Origin: Aureimonas sp. Leaf427
Lineage (GTDB): Bacteria; Pseudomonadota; Alphaproteobacteria; Rhizobiales; Rhizobiaceae
NCBI RefSeq assembly: GCF_001425485.1
Contig: NZ_LMQW01000005.1
Coordinates: 48,074 to 112,073 of the forward strand
DNA length: 64,000 nucleotides
Direction of reading: 5' to 3'
Part shown: piece by piece, positions 35,328 through 43,421 of the stretch
How the letters are laid out: each line of letters opens with the position of its first letter
Numbering within the stretch: the stretch's first letter is position 1
The notes under the pieces: model-generated
The model's database searches: none
What the model was told of the DNA's origin: nothing
Seen by the model: the letters and a program-made list of their open reading frames with translations, nothing else
Made by a program: the position numbers and the translations under genes

Positions 35328-36574
35328 GCGCCGCCGCCTCCAACCTCCAGATCGACGCGGACCGGTTGTGGAACGCGCTGGAGGACATGGCGAAGATCGG
35401 CCCCGGCATCGCCGGCGGCAGCAATCGCCAGACGCTGACCGACGAGGACGGGGAGGGGCGCAAGCTCTTCCAGTCCTGGTGCGAGGCGGCGGGTCTCTCC
35501 ATGGGGCTCGACACGATGGGCAACATGTTCGCCCGCCGCGAGGGCACGGATCCCGAGGCGCTGCCGGTCTATGTCGGGAGCCATCTCGACACGCAGCCGA
35601 CCGGCGGCAAGTATGACGGCGTGCTCGGCGTTCTTTCCGGCCTCGAAGTCGTGCGCACGCTGAACGATCTCGGCATCAGGACCAAGCATCCGATCGTCGT
35701 CGTCAACTGGACGAACGAGGAGGGCGCCCGTTTCGCCCCCGCCATGCTCGCCTCCGGCGTCTTCGCCGGGCTGCACGAGGAGGCCTGGGCCAAGGACCGC
35801 ACGGACGCCAAGGGGAAGCGCTTCGGCGACGAGCTGAAGCGCATCGGCTGGGAGGGCGAGGAGCCCGTCGGCGGGCGGAAGATGAAGGCCTTCTTCGAAT
35901 ATCACATCGAGCAGGGGCCGATCCTGGAGGACGAGGGCATTGACATCGGCGTCGTCACCCACGGCCAGGGTCTGAAATGGCTGCAGGTGACGCTGACCGG
36001 CAAGGAGAGCCACACCGGCTCGACCCCGATGTACAAGCGGCGCAATGCCGGGCTCGGCATGGCGCGCATCATCGAGCTCGTCCACGAGGTCGCCATGGAC
36101 GAGCAGCCGGACGCGGTCGGCTCCGTCGGTCATGTCGAGATCTATCCGAACTCGCGCAACATCATTCCCGGCCGCGCGGTCTTCACCATCGACATACGCT
36201 CGCCCGACAAGGACATTCTCGACCGGATGGAGGAGCGGATCGAGGACGGGATCGACACGATCTGCGAGGCGCTCGACATCGAGTTCGACATCGAGGAGGT
36301 CGGGCAGTTCGACCCCGTGACCTTCGATCCGGCCTGCGTCGCGGCCGTGCGATCGGCGGCGGAGAGCCTCGGCTACACCCATCGCGACATCGTCTCGGGC
36401 GCCGGCCACGACGCCTGCTGGATCAACCGCGTCGCCCCGACGGCCATGATCTTCTGCCCCTGCGTCGACGGCCTCAGCCACAACGAGGCGGAGGCGATCT
36501 CGAAGGACTGGGCCAAGGCGGGGGCGGACGTGCTCCTGAGGGCCGTGGTGGAGACGGCGGAGATCGTGGGATAG
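35324..36574 (+). CDS. N-carbamoyl-beta-alanine amidohydrolase (M20 carbamoylase)
   Basis: A 416-residue zinc hydrolase that converts N-carbamoyl-beta-alanine to beta-alanine, CO2 and ammonia, the third step of reductive pyrimidine breakdown. Metal and catalytic residues lie in VGSHLDTQPTGGKYDG, NWTNEEGARFAPAM and GAGHDACW; the dimerisation lid begins at about residue 215 (GKESHTGSTPM). The start is a TTG overlapping the upstream stop, so translation is coupled. Relatives include allantoate amidohydrolase, but the context decides for the pyrimidine role. Confidence 0.92.
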   Translation: MSAAASNLQIDADRLWNALEDMAKIGPGIAGGSNRQTLTDEDGEGRKLFQSWCEAAGLSMGLDTMGNMFARREGTDPEALPVYVGSHLDTQPTGGKYDGVLGVLSGLEVVRTLNDLGIRTKHPIVVVNWTNEEGARFAPAMLASGVFAGLHEEAWAKDRTDAKGKRFGDELKRIGWEGEEPVGGRKMKAFFEYHIEQGPILEDEGIDIGVVTHGQGLKWLQVTLTGKESHTGSTPMYKRRNAGLGMARIIELVHEVAMDEQPDAVGSVGHVEIYPNSRNIIPGRAVFTIDIRSPDKDILDRMEERIEDGIDTICEALDIEFDIEEVGQFDPVTFDPACVAAVRSAAESLGYTHRDIVSGAGHDACWINRVAPTAMIFCPCVDGLSHNEAEAISKDWAKAGADVLLRAVVETAEIVG

Positions 36575-36606
36575 GGTCGGGCGGAGCCGAGGCGAGGAGG
36601 ATGAGG

Positions 36607-36822
36607 ATGGGGCGGCCCAAGGAACTGACCGACGTCGAGCGGGCCGACCTTTTGGCGCGGGGGTTCCGTCCGGTCGAAGTTTGGGTTCCCGACTGGAACG
36701 ATCCCGCCTTCGTCGCTGCCGTCGAGGAGGAATGCCGCGCCATTCGGGAATCCGATCGGCGGACACATATGGACGAGACGCTCGATGCCTTCCTGGCCGA
36801 TGCCTGGGCTGATTTCGACTGA
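36607..36822 (+). CDS. mazE: MazE-like antitoxin (DUF3018 type)
   Basis: A 71-residue antitoxin opening with MGRPKELTDVERADLLARGFRPVEVWVPDW, the pattern of the MazE-type DUF3018 family; the acidic C-terminal half (HMDETLDAFLADAWADFD) is the likely toxin-binding tail. The ATG at 36607 was preferred over 36601 because AGGAGG lies exactly six bases upstream. It starts 32 bases after the carbamoylase stop and its own stop shares one base with the mazF start, placing the pair inside the catabolic operon. Confidence 0.88.
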   Translation: MGRPKELTDVERADLLARGFRPVEVWVPDWNDPAFVAAVEEECRAIRESDRRTHMDETLDAFLADAWADFD

Positions 36823-37196
36823 TGGAGCGCGGGTCGATCGTCATCGTTTCGGCGCAGGGCGACTATGGGAAGCCGCGTCCGGCGGTCGTCATCCAAAACG
36901 GCAGGATGGCGGATCTCGTGGGAAGCGTGACGGTCTGCTTCATGACGAGTGACCTCATCCCGGATGGTCCGATGCGGGTGACGGTGCCTCCCGACCCCGG
37001 CAACGGACTGCAGCTCGTTTCTCAGATTCAGATCGAGAAGATCATGACCTTTCCGCGCGCGAAAGTTCGAGGTCCCATCGGACTGTTGATGGAGCAGCAA
37101 CTGGCTGCCGTCGAACGAGGACTTCTCTTCTTTCTCGATTTGATCCGGCCCATCGACATTTCGATCGTGACGGCTTTGCCTCGGAGGACCGACTGA
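36822..37196 (+). CDS. mazF: MazF/PemK-family toxin
   Basis: A 124-residue endoribonuclease of the MazF/CcdB fold. The opening MERGSIVIVSAQGDYGKPRPAVVIQN has the basic-aromatic-Gly-Lys-Pro-Arg-Pro pattern of the family, and MTSDLI with the following strand forms the second conserved block; QIQIEKIMTFPRAKV carries a basic active-site surface. MazF-type toxins cut single-stranded mRNA at short sites. The stop overlaps the hydA ATG (TGATG), so translation of the toxin and of dihydropyrimidinase is likely coupled. Confidence 0.91.
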   Translation: MERGSIVIVSAQGDYGKPRPAVVIQNGRMADLVGSVTVCFMTSDLIPDGPMRVTVPPDPGNGLQLVSQIQIEKIMTFPRAKVRGPIGLLMEQQLAAVERGLLFFLDLIRPIDISIVTALPRRTD

Positions 37197-38644
37197 TGAC
37201 CATCGCGATCAAGGGCGGCACGATCGTCACCGCCGATCTCACCTACCGCGCCGACATCTTGATCGATGACGGCAGGATCGCTGCCGTCGGCCCGGACCTT
37301 TTCGGCGACGAGACGATCGACGCTTCCTGCGCTTTCGTCATGCCGGGCGGCATCGATCCGCACACGCATCTCGAAATGCCTTTCATGGGCACCCATTCCG
37401 CCGACGATTTCGACACGGGCACGGCGGCGGCGCTCGCGGGCGGGACGACGATGGTGGTCGATTTCTGCCTCCCCGCGCCGAACGAGAGCCTGATCGACGC
37501 GCTCCAGGCCTGGCACCAGAAGGCCGGCAAGGCGCGGTCCGACTATTCCTTCCACATGGCGATCACCTGGTGGGGGCAGAAGGTCTTCGACGAGATGCCG
37601 CTCGTGGTGGAGCGCGGCATCAACACGTTCAAGCACTTCATGGCCTATAAGGGCGCCCTGATGGTGAACGACGACGAGATGTTCGCCTCCTTCTCGCGCT
37701 GCGCGGAGATCGGCGCCATGCCGCTTGTCCATGCCGAGAACGGCGACGTCGTCGCCTTCCTTCAGCAGAAGCTTCTCGCCGAAGGCAACAATGGCCCGGA
37801 GGCGCACGGCTACTCCCGGCCGCCGGAGGTCGAGGGGGAAGCGACGAACCGCGCGATCATGATCGCTGATCAGGCGGGCGTGCCGCTCTACGTCGTCCAC
37901 GTCTCCTGCGAACAGAGCCACGAGGCCATCCGCCGGGCCCGCCAGAAGGGCATGCGCGTTTATGGCGAGCCGCTGATCCAGCATCTGACGCTGGACGAGC
38001 GCGAGTATTTCAACGCCGACTGGGATTATGCCGCCCGCCGCGTCATGAGCCCGCCCTTCCGAGACAAGGCGCACCAGGATTCGCTCTGGGCGGGCCTCGC
38101 CTCCGGGTCGCTCCAGGTCGTGGCGACCGACCATTGCGCCTTCACCACCGAGCAGAAGCGTTTCGGCCTCGGCGACTTCACCAAGATCCCGAACGGCACG
38201 GGCGGCCTCGAGGATCGGCTCGTTGTTCTCTGGACGAAGGGCGTCGCCACGGGACGCCTGACGATGAACGAGTTCGTCGCCGCCACCTCGACCAACATCG
38301 CCAAGATTCTCAACATCTATCCCCGCAAGGGCGCGATCTTGCCCGGCGCGGATGCCGATCTCGTCGTCTTCGATCCCTCGGCCACGAAGACGATCCGGGC
38401 TGCGACGCAGCAGTCGGCGATCGACTACAACGTCTTCGAGGGCATCGAACTTAAGGGCCTGCCCGTGGTGACGATCTCGCGCGGCAAGGTCGCCTATCGG
38501 GACGGCGAGGTGCGGGCGGAGACCGGGGCAGGGCGCTTCGTCGAGCGGCCGGCCGGGCCGGCGCCGGCCAAGGCGCTGTCGACCTGGAAGGAACTGACGG
38601 CGCCGCGACGGATCGAGCGATCCGGCATTCCGGCGGGCGTGTAG
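37196..38644 (+). CDS. hydA: Dihydropyrimidinase
   Basis: Opens the ring of dihydrouracil/dihydrothymine to N-carbamoyl-beta-amino acids, the second step of the pathway. The 482-residue amidohydrolase binds two zinc ions via H56 and H58 (DPHTHLEMP), the probably carboxylated K152 (FKHFMAYKG), and later His and Asp residues in PLVHAENGD, VVHVSC and VATDHCAF. The NGTGGLEDRL stretch is typical of the family. The gene begins inside the mazF stop codon and is followed six bases later by the ABC ATPase gene. Confidence 0.95.
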   Translation: MTIAIKGGTIVTADLTYRADILIDDGRIAAVGPDLFGDETIDASCAFVMPGGIDPHTHLEMPFMGTHSADDFDTGTAAALAGGTTMVVDFCLPAPNESLIDALQAWHQKAGKARSDYSFHMAITWWGQKVFDEMPLVVERGINTFKHFMAYKGALMVNDDEMFASFSRCAEIGAMPLVHAENGDVVAFLQQKLLAEGNNGPEAHGYSRPPEVEGEATNRAIMIADQAGVPLYVVHVSCEQSHEAIRRARQKGMRVYGEPLIQHLTLDEREYFNADWDYAARRVMSPPFRDKAHQDSLWAGLASGSLQVVATDHCAFTTEQKRFGLGDFTKIPNGTGGLEDRLVVLWTKGVATGRLTMNEFVAATSTNIAKILNIYPRKGAILPGADADLVVFDPSATKTIRAATQQSAIDYNVFEGIELKGLPVVTISRGKVAYRDGEVRAETGAGRFVERPAGPAPAKALSTWKELTAPRRIERSGIPAGV

Positions 38645-38650
38645 ATCTGA

Positions 38651-39460
38651 ATGCAGGTGGTACCGCCTTTGAGTTCCGCATCCGCCGACGCCGTCATATC
38701 CGCCCGCAACCTCTCCCTCGTCTTCGAGACCTCCGACGCCCCCGTTCATGCCCTGAAGGACATCGATCTCACCGTCTCGCGCGGCGAGTTCGTCTCCTTC
38801 ATCGGCCCGTCCGGCTGCGGGAAGACGACGTTGCTGCGGGTCATCGCCGATCTGGAGCGGCCGACTTCGGGCGAGATTTCGGTGAACGGCCTGACGCCGG
38901 AAGAGGCCCGACTCGCCAAGGCCTATGGCTACGTCTTCCAGGCCGCCGCGCTCTATCCCTGGCGCACGATCGAGAAGAACGTCGCTCTGCCCTTGGAAAT
39001 CATGGGCTTCACCAAGGCCGAGCGCGCGCGGCGCGTGGCGGAGGGGCTCGATCTCGTCGGCCTATCCGGCTTCGGGCGCAAGTACCCCTGGCAGCTGTCC
39101 GGCGGCATGCAGCAGCGCGCCTCGATCGCCCGCGCACTGTCCTTCGATCCCGATCTCCTTCTGATGGACGAGCCCTTCGGCGCGCTCGACGAGATCGTTC
39201 GCGACCATCTCAACGAGGAGCTTCTGAAGCTCTGGGCGAAGACGAAGAAGACCGTCATCTTCGTCACCCACTCGATTCCCGAAGCCGTGTTCCTCTCCAC
39301 CCGCATCGTCGTCATGAGCCCGCGCCCCGGCCGCATCCACGAGATCGTCGACTGCGACCTCGGCCCCGACCGTCCTCTCGAAATCCGCGAAACGCCGGAA
39401 TTCCTGAAGATCGCGCATCGCGTGCGCGAGGGGCTGAGGCTGGGTCATGGCTATGAGTGA
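38651..39460 (+). CDS. ABC transporter ATP-binding protein (TauB/SsuB type)
   Basis: A 269-residue ATPase of the nitrate/sulfonate/taurine importer group. It has Walker A GPSGCGKTT, a Q-loop in VFQAAALYPWRT, the signature LSGGMQQR and Walker B LLLMDEPFGALDE followed by the H-loop TH in FVTHSIPEA. It is the first gene of the importer block linked to the pyrimidine operon; its permeases lie about 1 kb downstream after a repeat, a DUF559 gene and a small membrane gene. Pyrimidines or their relatives are the likely cargo of the importer. Confidence 0.92.
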   Translation: MQVVPPLSSASADAVISARNLSLVFETSDAPVHALKDIDLTVSRGEFVSFIGPSGCGKTTLLRVIADLERPTSGEISVNGLTPEEARLAKAYGYVFQAAALYPWRTIEKNVALPLEIMGFTKAERARRVAEGLDLVGLSGFGRKYPWQLSGGMQQRASIARALSFDPDLLLMDEPFGALDEIVRDHLNEELLKLWAKTKKTVIFVTHSIPEAVFLSTRIVVMSPRPGRIHEIVDCDLGPDRPLEIRETPEFLKIAHRVREGLRLGHGYE

Positions 39461-39479
39461 GGCGTCTGTCTTAGCTGGA

Positions 39480-39603
39480 CACCCCTCATCCGGCCGCTTC
39501 GCGTCCACCTTCTCCCCGGAGGGGAGAAGAATGGCGGTGCCGTCTGATCGCTTGGTTTCTTCTCCCCTGCGGGGAGAAGGTCGCGGCAGCGGGATGAGGG
39601 GCG
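39480..39603. repeat. Large imperfect palindromic repeat before DUF559 gene
   Basis: Two arms (39480-39531 and 39557-39603) are near reverse complements: CCCCTCATCC ... CCTTCTCCCC on the left answer GGGGAGAAGG ... GGGATGAGGGG on the right. Each arm also contains a small internal palindrome CTTCTCCCC/GGGGAGAAG. It separates the ABC ATPase gene from the DUF559 gene. Repeats of this CCCCTCATCC type are common in Rhizobiales genomes. A decayed piece of the right arm seems to recur at 40056-40100. Confidence 0.82.
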
Positions 39604-39607
39604 TTCC

Positions 39608-40111
39608 ATGAACGGAGGCCACAAGCCCACGATCGAGCGTGCGCGCGGCCTTCGCCGCAATGAGACAGATGTCGAGTACCGCCTTTGGTACGAGCTTCGC
39701 GCCCGTCGCCTCAATGGGTTCAAGTTCGTCCGCCAATTCCCCGTCGGTCCTTACTTTGCCGACTTCGCCTGCCGTACACATCATCTCATCGTTGAACTCG
39801 ACGGCAGCCAGCACGCCGGGTCGAAAGGCGATATTCTGCGAACGGCCTTTCTCAACGCCAACGGATTTTCCGTTCTCCGCTTCTGGAACGGTGAAGTTCA
39901 AGGAGAACTGAACGCCGTTCTCGAAACGATTCTCGGAGTTCTCGAAGGACGGATTGTGGAACGATCCGATGGCGATGGTCTGCTATGCGGTGTGCGGTTC
40001 GATCCGGCAACGATGCGGCAGGAGAGATCGCTGGCGGCTTCTGTAAGCCGTGAAGTTTCTCGTCCCCGCCGGGAAGAAGATCCCGTTCGAGGATTGAGGG
40101 TTTCTCCATGA
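39608..40111 (+). CDS. DUF559 protein, nuclease-like (VSR/PD-(D/E)XK fold)
   Basis: A 167-residue protein whose first 125 residues match DUF559: RARGLRRNETDVEYRLWYELRAR, then FVRQFPVGPYFADFACRTHHLIVELDGSQH, with the acidic residues of a PD-(D/E)XK-like site, and the LRTAFLNANGFSVLRFWN end. A very-short-patch-repair-like endonuclease fold is predicted, but no substrate is known. The last 40 residues are atypical and run through what looks like a degenerate repeat arm. It overlaps the following gene by four bases, although its function has no evident tie to transport. Confidence 0.85.
   Translation: MNGGHKPTIERARGLRRNETDVEYRLWYELRARRLNGFKFVRQFPVGPYFADFACRTHHLIVELDGSQHAGSKGDILRTAFLNANGFSVLRFWNGEVQGELNAVLETILGVLEGRIVERSDGDGLLCGVRFDPATMRQERSLAASVSREVSRPRREEDPVRGLRVSP
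40056..40100. repeat. Degenerate copy of the 39.5-kb repeat arm
   Basis: The stretch from 40056, with GCCGGGAAGAAGATCCCG and a terminal GGATTGAGGG, aligns by eye at about 70% with the right arm of the palindrome at 39557-39603 (GCGGGGAGAAGG ... GGGATGAGGGG). It lies inside the 3' end of the DUF559 gene. Taken together, repeat sequence flanks this gene on both sides in the same orientation. The alignment was done by eye and is only suggestive. Confidence 0.45.
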
Positions 40112-40440
40112 CCACAGCCGCCAGCCTCTGGCTTCTCGCCACGATCCCCGTCTTCCTCGCCGCCGCTTCCATGTCGCGCTTCTACGTGGCGACGGACAAG
40201 CTGTGGGCGGTCGGGGTCATGCTCGTGCTCTATGCAGTGGGCAATCTGATGATGGTGCGGCTGATGCGCGAGAGCGGGCTGGCCGTCGCGATTTCGGTCT
40301 CGTCGATCGCGCAGCTCGTGCTCGTCAATCTCGTCGCGTTCCTCGTCTTCGACGAGCGGCTGCCGCCGATGCAGCTGGCCGGCATGGCGCTCGGCACGGT
40401 CGGGCTGGTGCTGATGATGTGGCCGGAGACCGCGCCGTGA
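40108..40440 (+). CDS. Small four-helix membrane protein (SMR/EamA half-size type)
   Basis: A 110-residue inner-membrane protein with four predicted helices, resembling half of an EamA transporter or a small multidrug resistance protein. It has the short ends and the final LAGMALGTVGLVLMMWP helix typical of that group. It overlaps the DUF559 gene at its start and the first permease gene at its end (GTGA), so it is co-translated with the ABC importer. It may be an accessory subunit or a separate exporter. Confidence 0.75.
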   Translation: MTTAASLWLLATIPVFLAAASMSRFYVATDKLWAVGVMLVLYAVGNLMMVRLMRESGLAVAISVSSIAQLVLVNLVAFLVFDERLPPMQLAGMALGTVGLVLMMWPETAP

Positions 40441-41345
40441 GCGCCGCCGCCGCCGTGCCGGCTCGCCGTTCCGTGGCTAAGCCGGGACGGGCGCTGCCGG
40501 TTCTCGCGGTCGTCGCGGTCATCGTCCTCGTCTGGTATGCGGCCGCCGTTTTCATGAACTGGCAGACGACGGTCGACCGACTCGCCCGCGCGGGGACGGA
40601 GACCACGCTGGCGCAAACGATCGGCGAGACCTGGAGCGCGGAGCGGCCGCTTTTGCCGGCGCCCCATCAGATCGTGGCGGAGATTTGGAAGACGACGGCC
40701 GGCGTCAAGCCGAGTTCGGCGCGCTCGCTTCTCTTCCATGCCTGGATCACGCTCTCCTCGACGCTCACCGGCTTTGCGGCCGGCACGCTTCTCGGCGTCG
40801 CGCTCGCCATCGGCATCGTCCACTCGCAGACGCTCGACAAGAGCCTCATGCCCTGGATCGTCACCTCGCAGACGATCCCGATCCTCGCGGTCGCGCCGAT
40901 GATCATCGTGGTCCTAAATTCGGTCGGCGTGCAGGGGCTGATCCCGAAGGCCGTCATCTCGACCTACCTGTCCTTCTTCCCCGTGACGGTCGGCATGGTG
41001 AAGGGCCTGCGCTCGCCCGATCGTCTGCATCTCGACCTCATGCGCACCTACGCCGCCGGACAGGGCGCGGTTCTCGCCAAGCTGCGCCTGCCGGCCTCGC
41101 TCTCCTTCCTCTTCGCCTCGATGAAGGTGGCGGTCGCCGCGGCGCTGGTCGGCGCCATCGTCGGCGAGCTGCCGACGGGCGCCGTCGCGGGCCTCGGCGC
41201 GCGGCTTCTGGCGGGATCTTACTATGGGCAGACGATCCAGATCTGGGCCGCCCTCGTCGTCGCCGCCGCCATGGCCGCCGGTCTCGTCGGCCTCGTCACG
41301 CTGGCGGAGCGCCTCGTCCTGAAGCGCACGGGAGCCCCGCGATGA
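40437..41345 (+). CDS. ABC transporter permease, first
   Basis: A 302-residue inner-membrane permease with six or seven helices. The ATPase-contacting EAA loop lies near LMRTYAAGQGAVLAKLRLPASLSFLFASMKVA. Together with the next gene it forms the heterodimeric channel. The start is GTG overlapping the upstream stop (GTGA), and its end overlaps the second permease (ATGA). Confidence 0.9.
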   Translation: MSAAAAVPARRSVAKPGRALPVLAVVAVIVLVWYAAAVFMNWQTTVDRLARAGTETTLAQTIGETWSAERPLLPAPHQIVAEIWKTTAGVKPSSARSLLFHAWITLSSTLTGFAAGTLLGVALAIGIVHSQTLDKSLMPWIVTSQTIPILAVAPMIIVVLNSVGVQGLIPKAVISTYLSFFPVTVGMVKGLRSPDRLHLDLMRTYAAGQGAVLAKLRLPASLSFLFASMKVAVAAALVGAIVGELPTGAVAGLGARLLAGSYYGQTIQIWAALVVAAAMAAGLVGLVTLAERLVLKRTGAPR

Positions 41346-42304
41346 GCGGCGGGGCGGCGAGCCTGCGCGGGAGCCCGCTCGTTCCGGCCGTGCTGGCCGG
41401 GATCGGGACGGTGGTGCTCCTGGATTCGCTGGCGGAGGGGCCTCATGGAGCCGGCTTCTGGCTGCTTCTCCTCGCCGTCTGGCTCGTCGCATGGCAGCTG
41501 ACCGCGCGGCTGGCGGCGCTGCGCCCGAAGACGCAGCTCGGCCGGCGCCTCGCCGATATCGCCGTGCCGCTCGTCTTCGGCGCGACCCTCCTGCTTCTCT
41601 GGGAGGCCGTCGTGCGGGGTCTTGCCGTGCCGGCCGTTCTCCTGCCGCCGCCCTCGGCCATCGGGGCCCGCATCGCCTCCTCGCTGCCGATCCTCTGGGC
41701 CGACTTCCGGCAGACCTTCCTGAAATCGGTGATCGCGGGCTATGTGCTCGGCTGCGGCACGGGATTTCTGGCCGCTCTCCTCATCGACCGCTCGCCCTTC
41801 CTGAAGCGCGGCCTTCTGCCGGTCGCCAATCTGGCTTCCGCGCTGCCGATCGTCGGCGTCGCGCCGATCATGGTCATGTGGTTCGGCTTCGACTGGCCGT
41901 CCAAGGCGGCCGTGGTCGTGGTCATGACCTTCTTTCCGATGCTGGTGAACACGCTGGCGGGCCTTTCCGCCGCCGGCGCGATGGAGCGCGACCTCATGCG
42001 CACCTATGGCGCCGGCCATGGCGCGACGCTCGCCAAACTCCGGCTTCCCGCCGCCATGCCCTTCGTCTTCAACGCCTTGAAGATCAACTCGACGCTGGCG
42101 CTGATCGGTGCCATCGTCGCCGAATTCTTCGGCACGCCGATCGTCGGCATGGGCTTTCGCATCTCCGCCGAGATCGGCCGGCTCAACACCGACATGGTCT
42201 GGGCGGAGATCGCGGTCGCCGCGCTGGCGGGCTCGGCGAGCTACGGCCTTCTGGCGCTGGTCGAACGGGCCGTCACGTTCTGGCATCCGTCCTACCGGAA
42301 GTAG
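41342..42304 (+). CDS. ABC transporter permease, second
   Basis: A 320-residue permease homologous to its upstream neighbour, with two extra N-terminal helices (about residues 13-55). The EAA-like loop is LMRTYGAGHGATLAKLRLPAAMPFVFNALKI. The pair of different permeases with a TauB-like ATPase and an NMT1/THI5-like binding protein is typical of hydroxymethylpyrimidine and riboflavin importers, which fits cargo with a pyrimidine ring. It begins in the stop codon of the first permease and ends 51 bases before the binding-protein gene. Confidence 0.9.
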   Translation: MSGGAASLRGSPLVPAVLAGIGTVVLLDSLAEGPHGAGFWLLLLAVWLVAWQLTARLAALRPKTQLGRRLADIAVPLVFGATLLLLWEAVVRGLAVPAVLLPPPSAIGARIASSLPILWADFRQTFLKSVIAGYVLGCGTGFLAALLIDRSPFLKRGLLPVANLASALPIVGVAPIMVMWFGFDWPSKAAVVVVMTFFPMLVNTLAGLSAAGAMERDLMRTYGAGHGATLAKLRLPAAMPFVFNALKINSTLALIGAIVAEFFGTPIVGMGFRISAEIGRLNTDMVWAEIAVAALAGSASYGLLALVERAVTFWHPSYRK

Positions 42305-42355
42305 GCATCAGGGGCGGTGCGGGTGGCACGCCTTTCGCAACGAAGGAGTTCGACG

Positions 42356-43342
42356 ATGAGAACCTCTCTCCTGGCCGGCATGGCGCTCGCGCTCGGCCTG
42401 TCCGCCTCCGCCCCGGCGCTGGCGGCCGACGCGCTGACGCTGCAGCTGAAATGGGTCACGCAGGCCCAGTTCGCCGGCTACTACGTCGCGGCCGAGAAGG
42501 GCTATTACGAGGAGGCCGGCCTCGACGTCACGATCAAGCCGGGCGGCCCGGACGTCGCGCCGACGCAGGTTCTGGCCGGCGGCGGCGCCGATGTCGTGAT
42601 CGACTGGATGCCCTCGGCGCTGGCCGCGCGCGAGAAGGGCCTGCCGCTCGTCAACATCGCCCAGCCCTTCGCCAAGTCCGGCCTCATGCTGACCTGCCGC
42701 AAGGAGACCGGCATCGCCAGCCCCGCGGATTTCAAGGGCAAGACGCTCGGCGTCTGGTTCTCCGGCAACGAGTATCCGTTCCTCTCCTGGATGTCGAAGC
42801 TCGGCCTGAAGACCGATGGCGGGCCGGAGGGCGTCACCGTCATCAAGCAGGGCTTCAACGTCGATCCGCTAATCCAGAAGCAGGCCGACTGCATCTCGAC
42901 CATGACCTACAACGAATACGGCCAGGTGCTCGACGCCGGGCTGAAGCCCGAAGACCTCGTCGTCTTCAAATACGAGGACCAGGGCGTCTCGACGTTGGAG
43001 GACGGGCTCTACGTCCTCCAGCCGACACTCGACGATCCCGCCATGGTCGACAAGCTCGCCCGCTTCGTCTCCGCCTCGATGAAGGGCTGGGCCTATGCCA
43101 AGGACCATCCGGACGAGGCGGCCGGCATCGTTCTCGACAACGACACGACGGGCGCCCAGACCGAGGCCCACCAGACCTTCATGATGACCGAGATCGCCAA
43201 GCTCCTCGGCGACAGCCCCAAGCTCGACACGGCCGCCGCCGAAACGACGGTCAAAGTGCTCATGTCCGGCGGCTCCGACCCGGTCATCACCAAGCAGCCG
43301 GAGGGTGCCTGGACGAGCAAGGTGACGGACGCGGTGAAGTAG
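42356..43342 (+). CDS. ABC transporter substrate-binding protein (NMT1/THI5-like)
   Basis: A 328-residue periplasmic protein. The signal peptide ends near residue 24 (ASAPALAADALT). The mature protein has the NMT1/THI5 pattern LQLKWVTQAQFAGYYVAAEKGYYEEAGLDV and the GADVVIDWMPSALAAREKG stretch. Relatives bind formylaminopyrimidine, hydroxymethylpyrimidine or riboflavin. Its place at the end of the pyrimidine locus suggests a pyrimidine or dihydropyrimidine ligand. A good GAAGGAG site precedes the ATG. Confidence 0.92.
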   Translation: MRTSLLAGMALALGLSASAPALAADALTLQLKWVTQAQFAGYYVAAEKGYYEEAGLDVTIKPGGPDVAPTQVLAGGGADVVIDWMPSALAAREKGLPLVNIAQPFAKSGLMLTCRKETGIASPADFKGKTLGVWFSGNEYPFLSWMSKLGLKTDGGPEGVTVIKQGFNVDPLIQKQADCISTMTYNEYGQVLDAGLKPEDLVVFKYEDQGVSTLEDGLYVLQPTLDDPAMVDKLARFVSASMKGWAYAKDHPDEAAGIVLDNDTTGAQTEAHQTFMMTEIAKLLGDSPKLDTAAAETTVKVLMSGGSDPVITKQPEGAWTSKVTDAVK

Positions 43343-43421
43343 GCGCCGTCATCGTTTCGACCGCGTGGCCCATTCCGGCTCCACGATGGAGCGGGGCCGC
43401 GCGGCCGGGGTCCGATCGACC

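Noticed and set aside
36601..36606. ATG at 36601 as mazE start
   Set aside because: AGGAGG directly abuts it, leaving no spacing; the ATG at 36607 has the right distance.
39480..39603. Possible CRISPR-like repeat
   Set aside because: It is one palindrome with two arms, not a regular array with spacers, and no cas genes are present.
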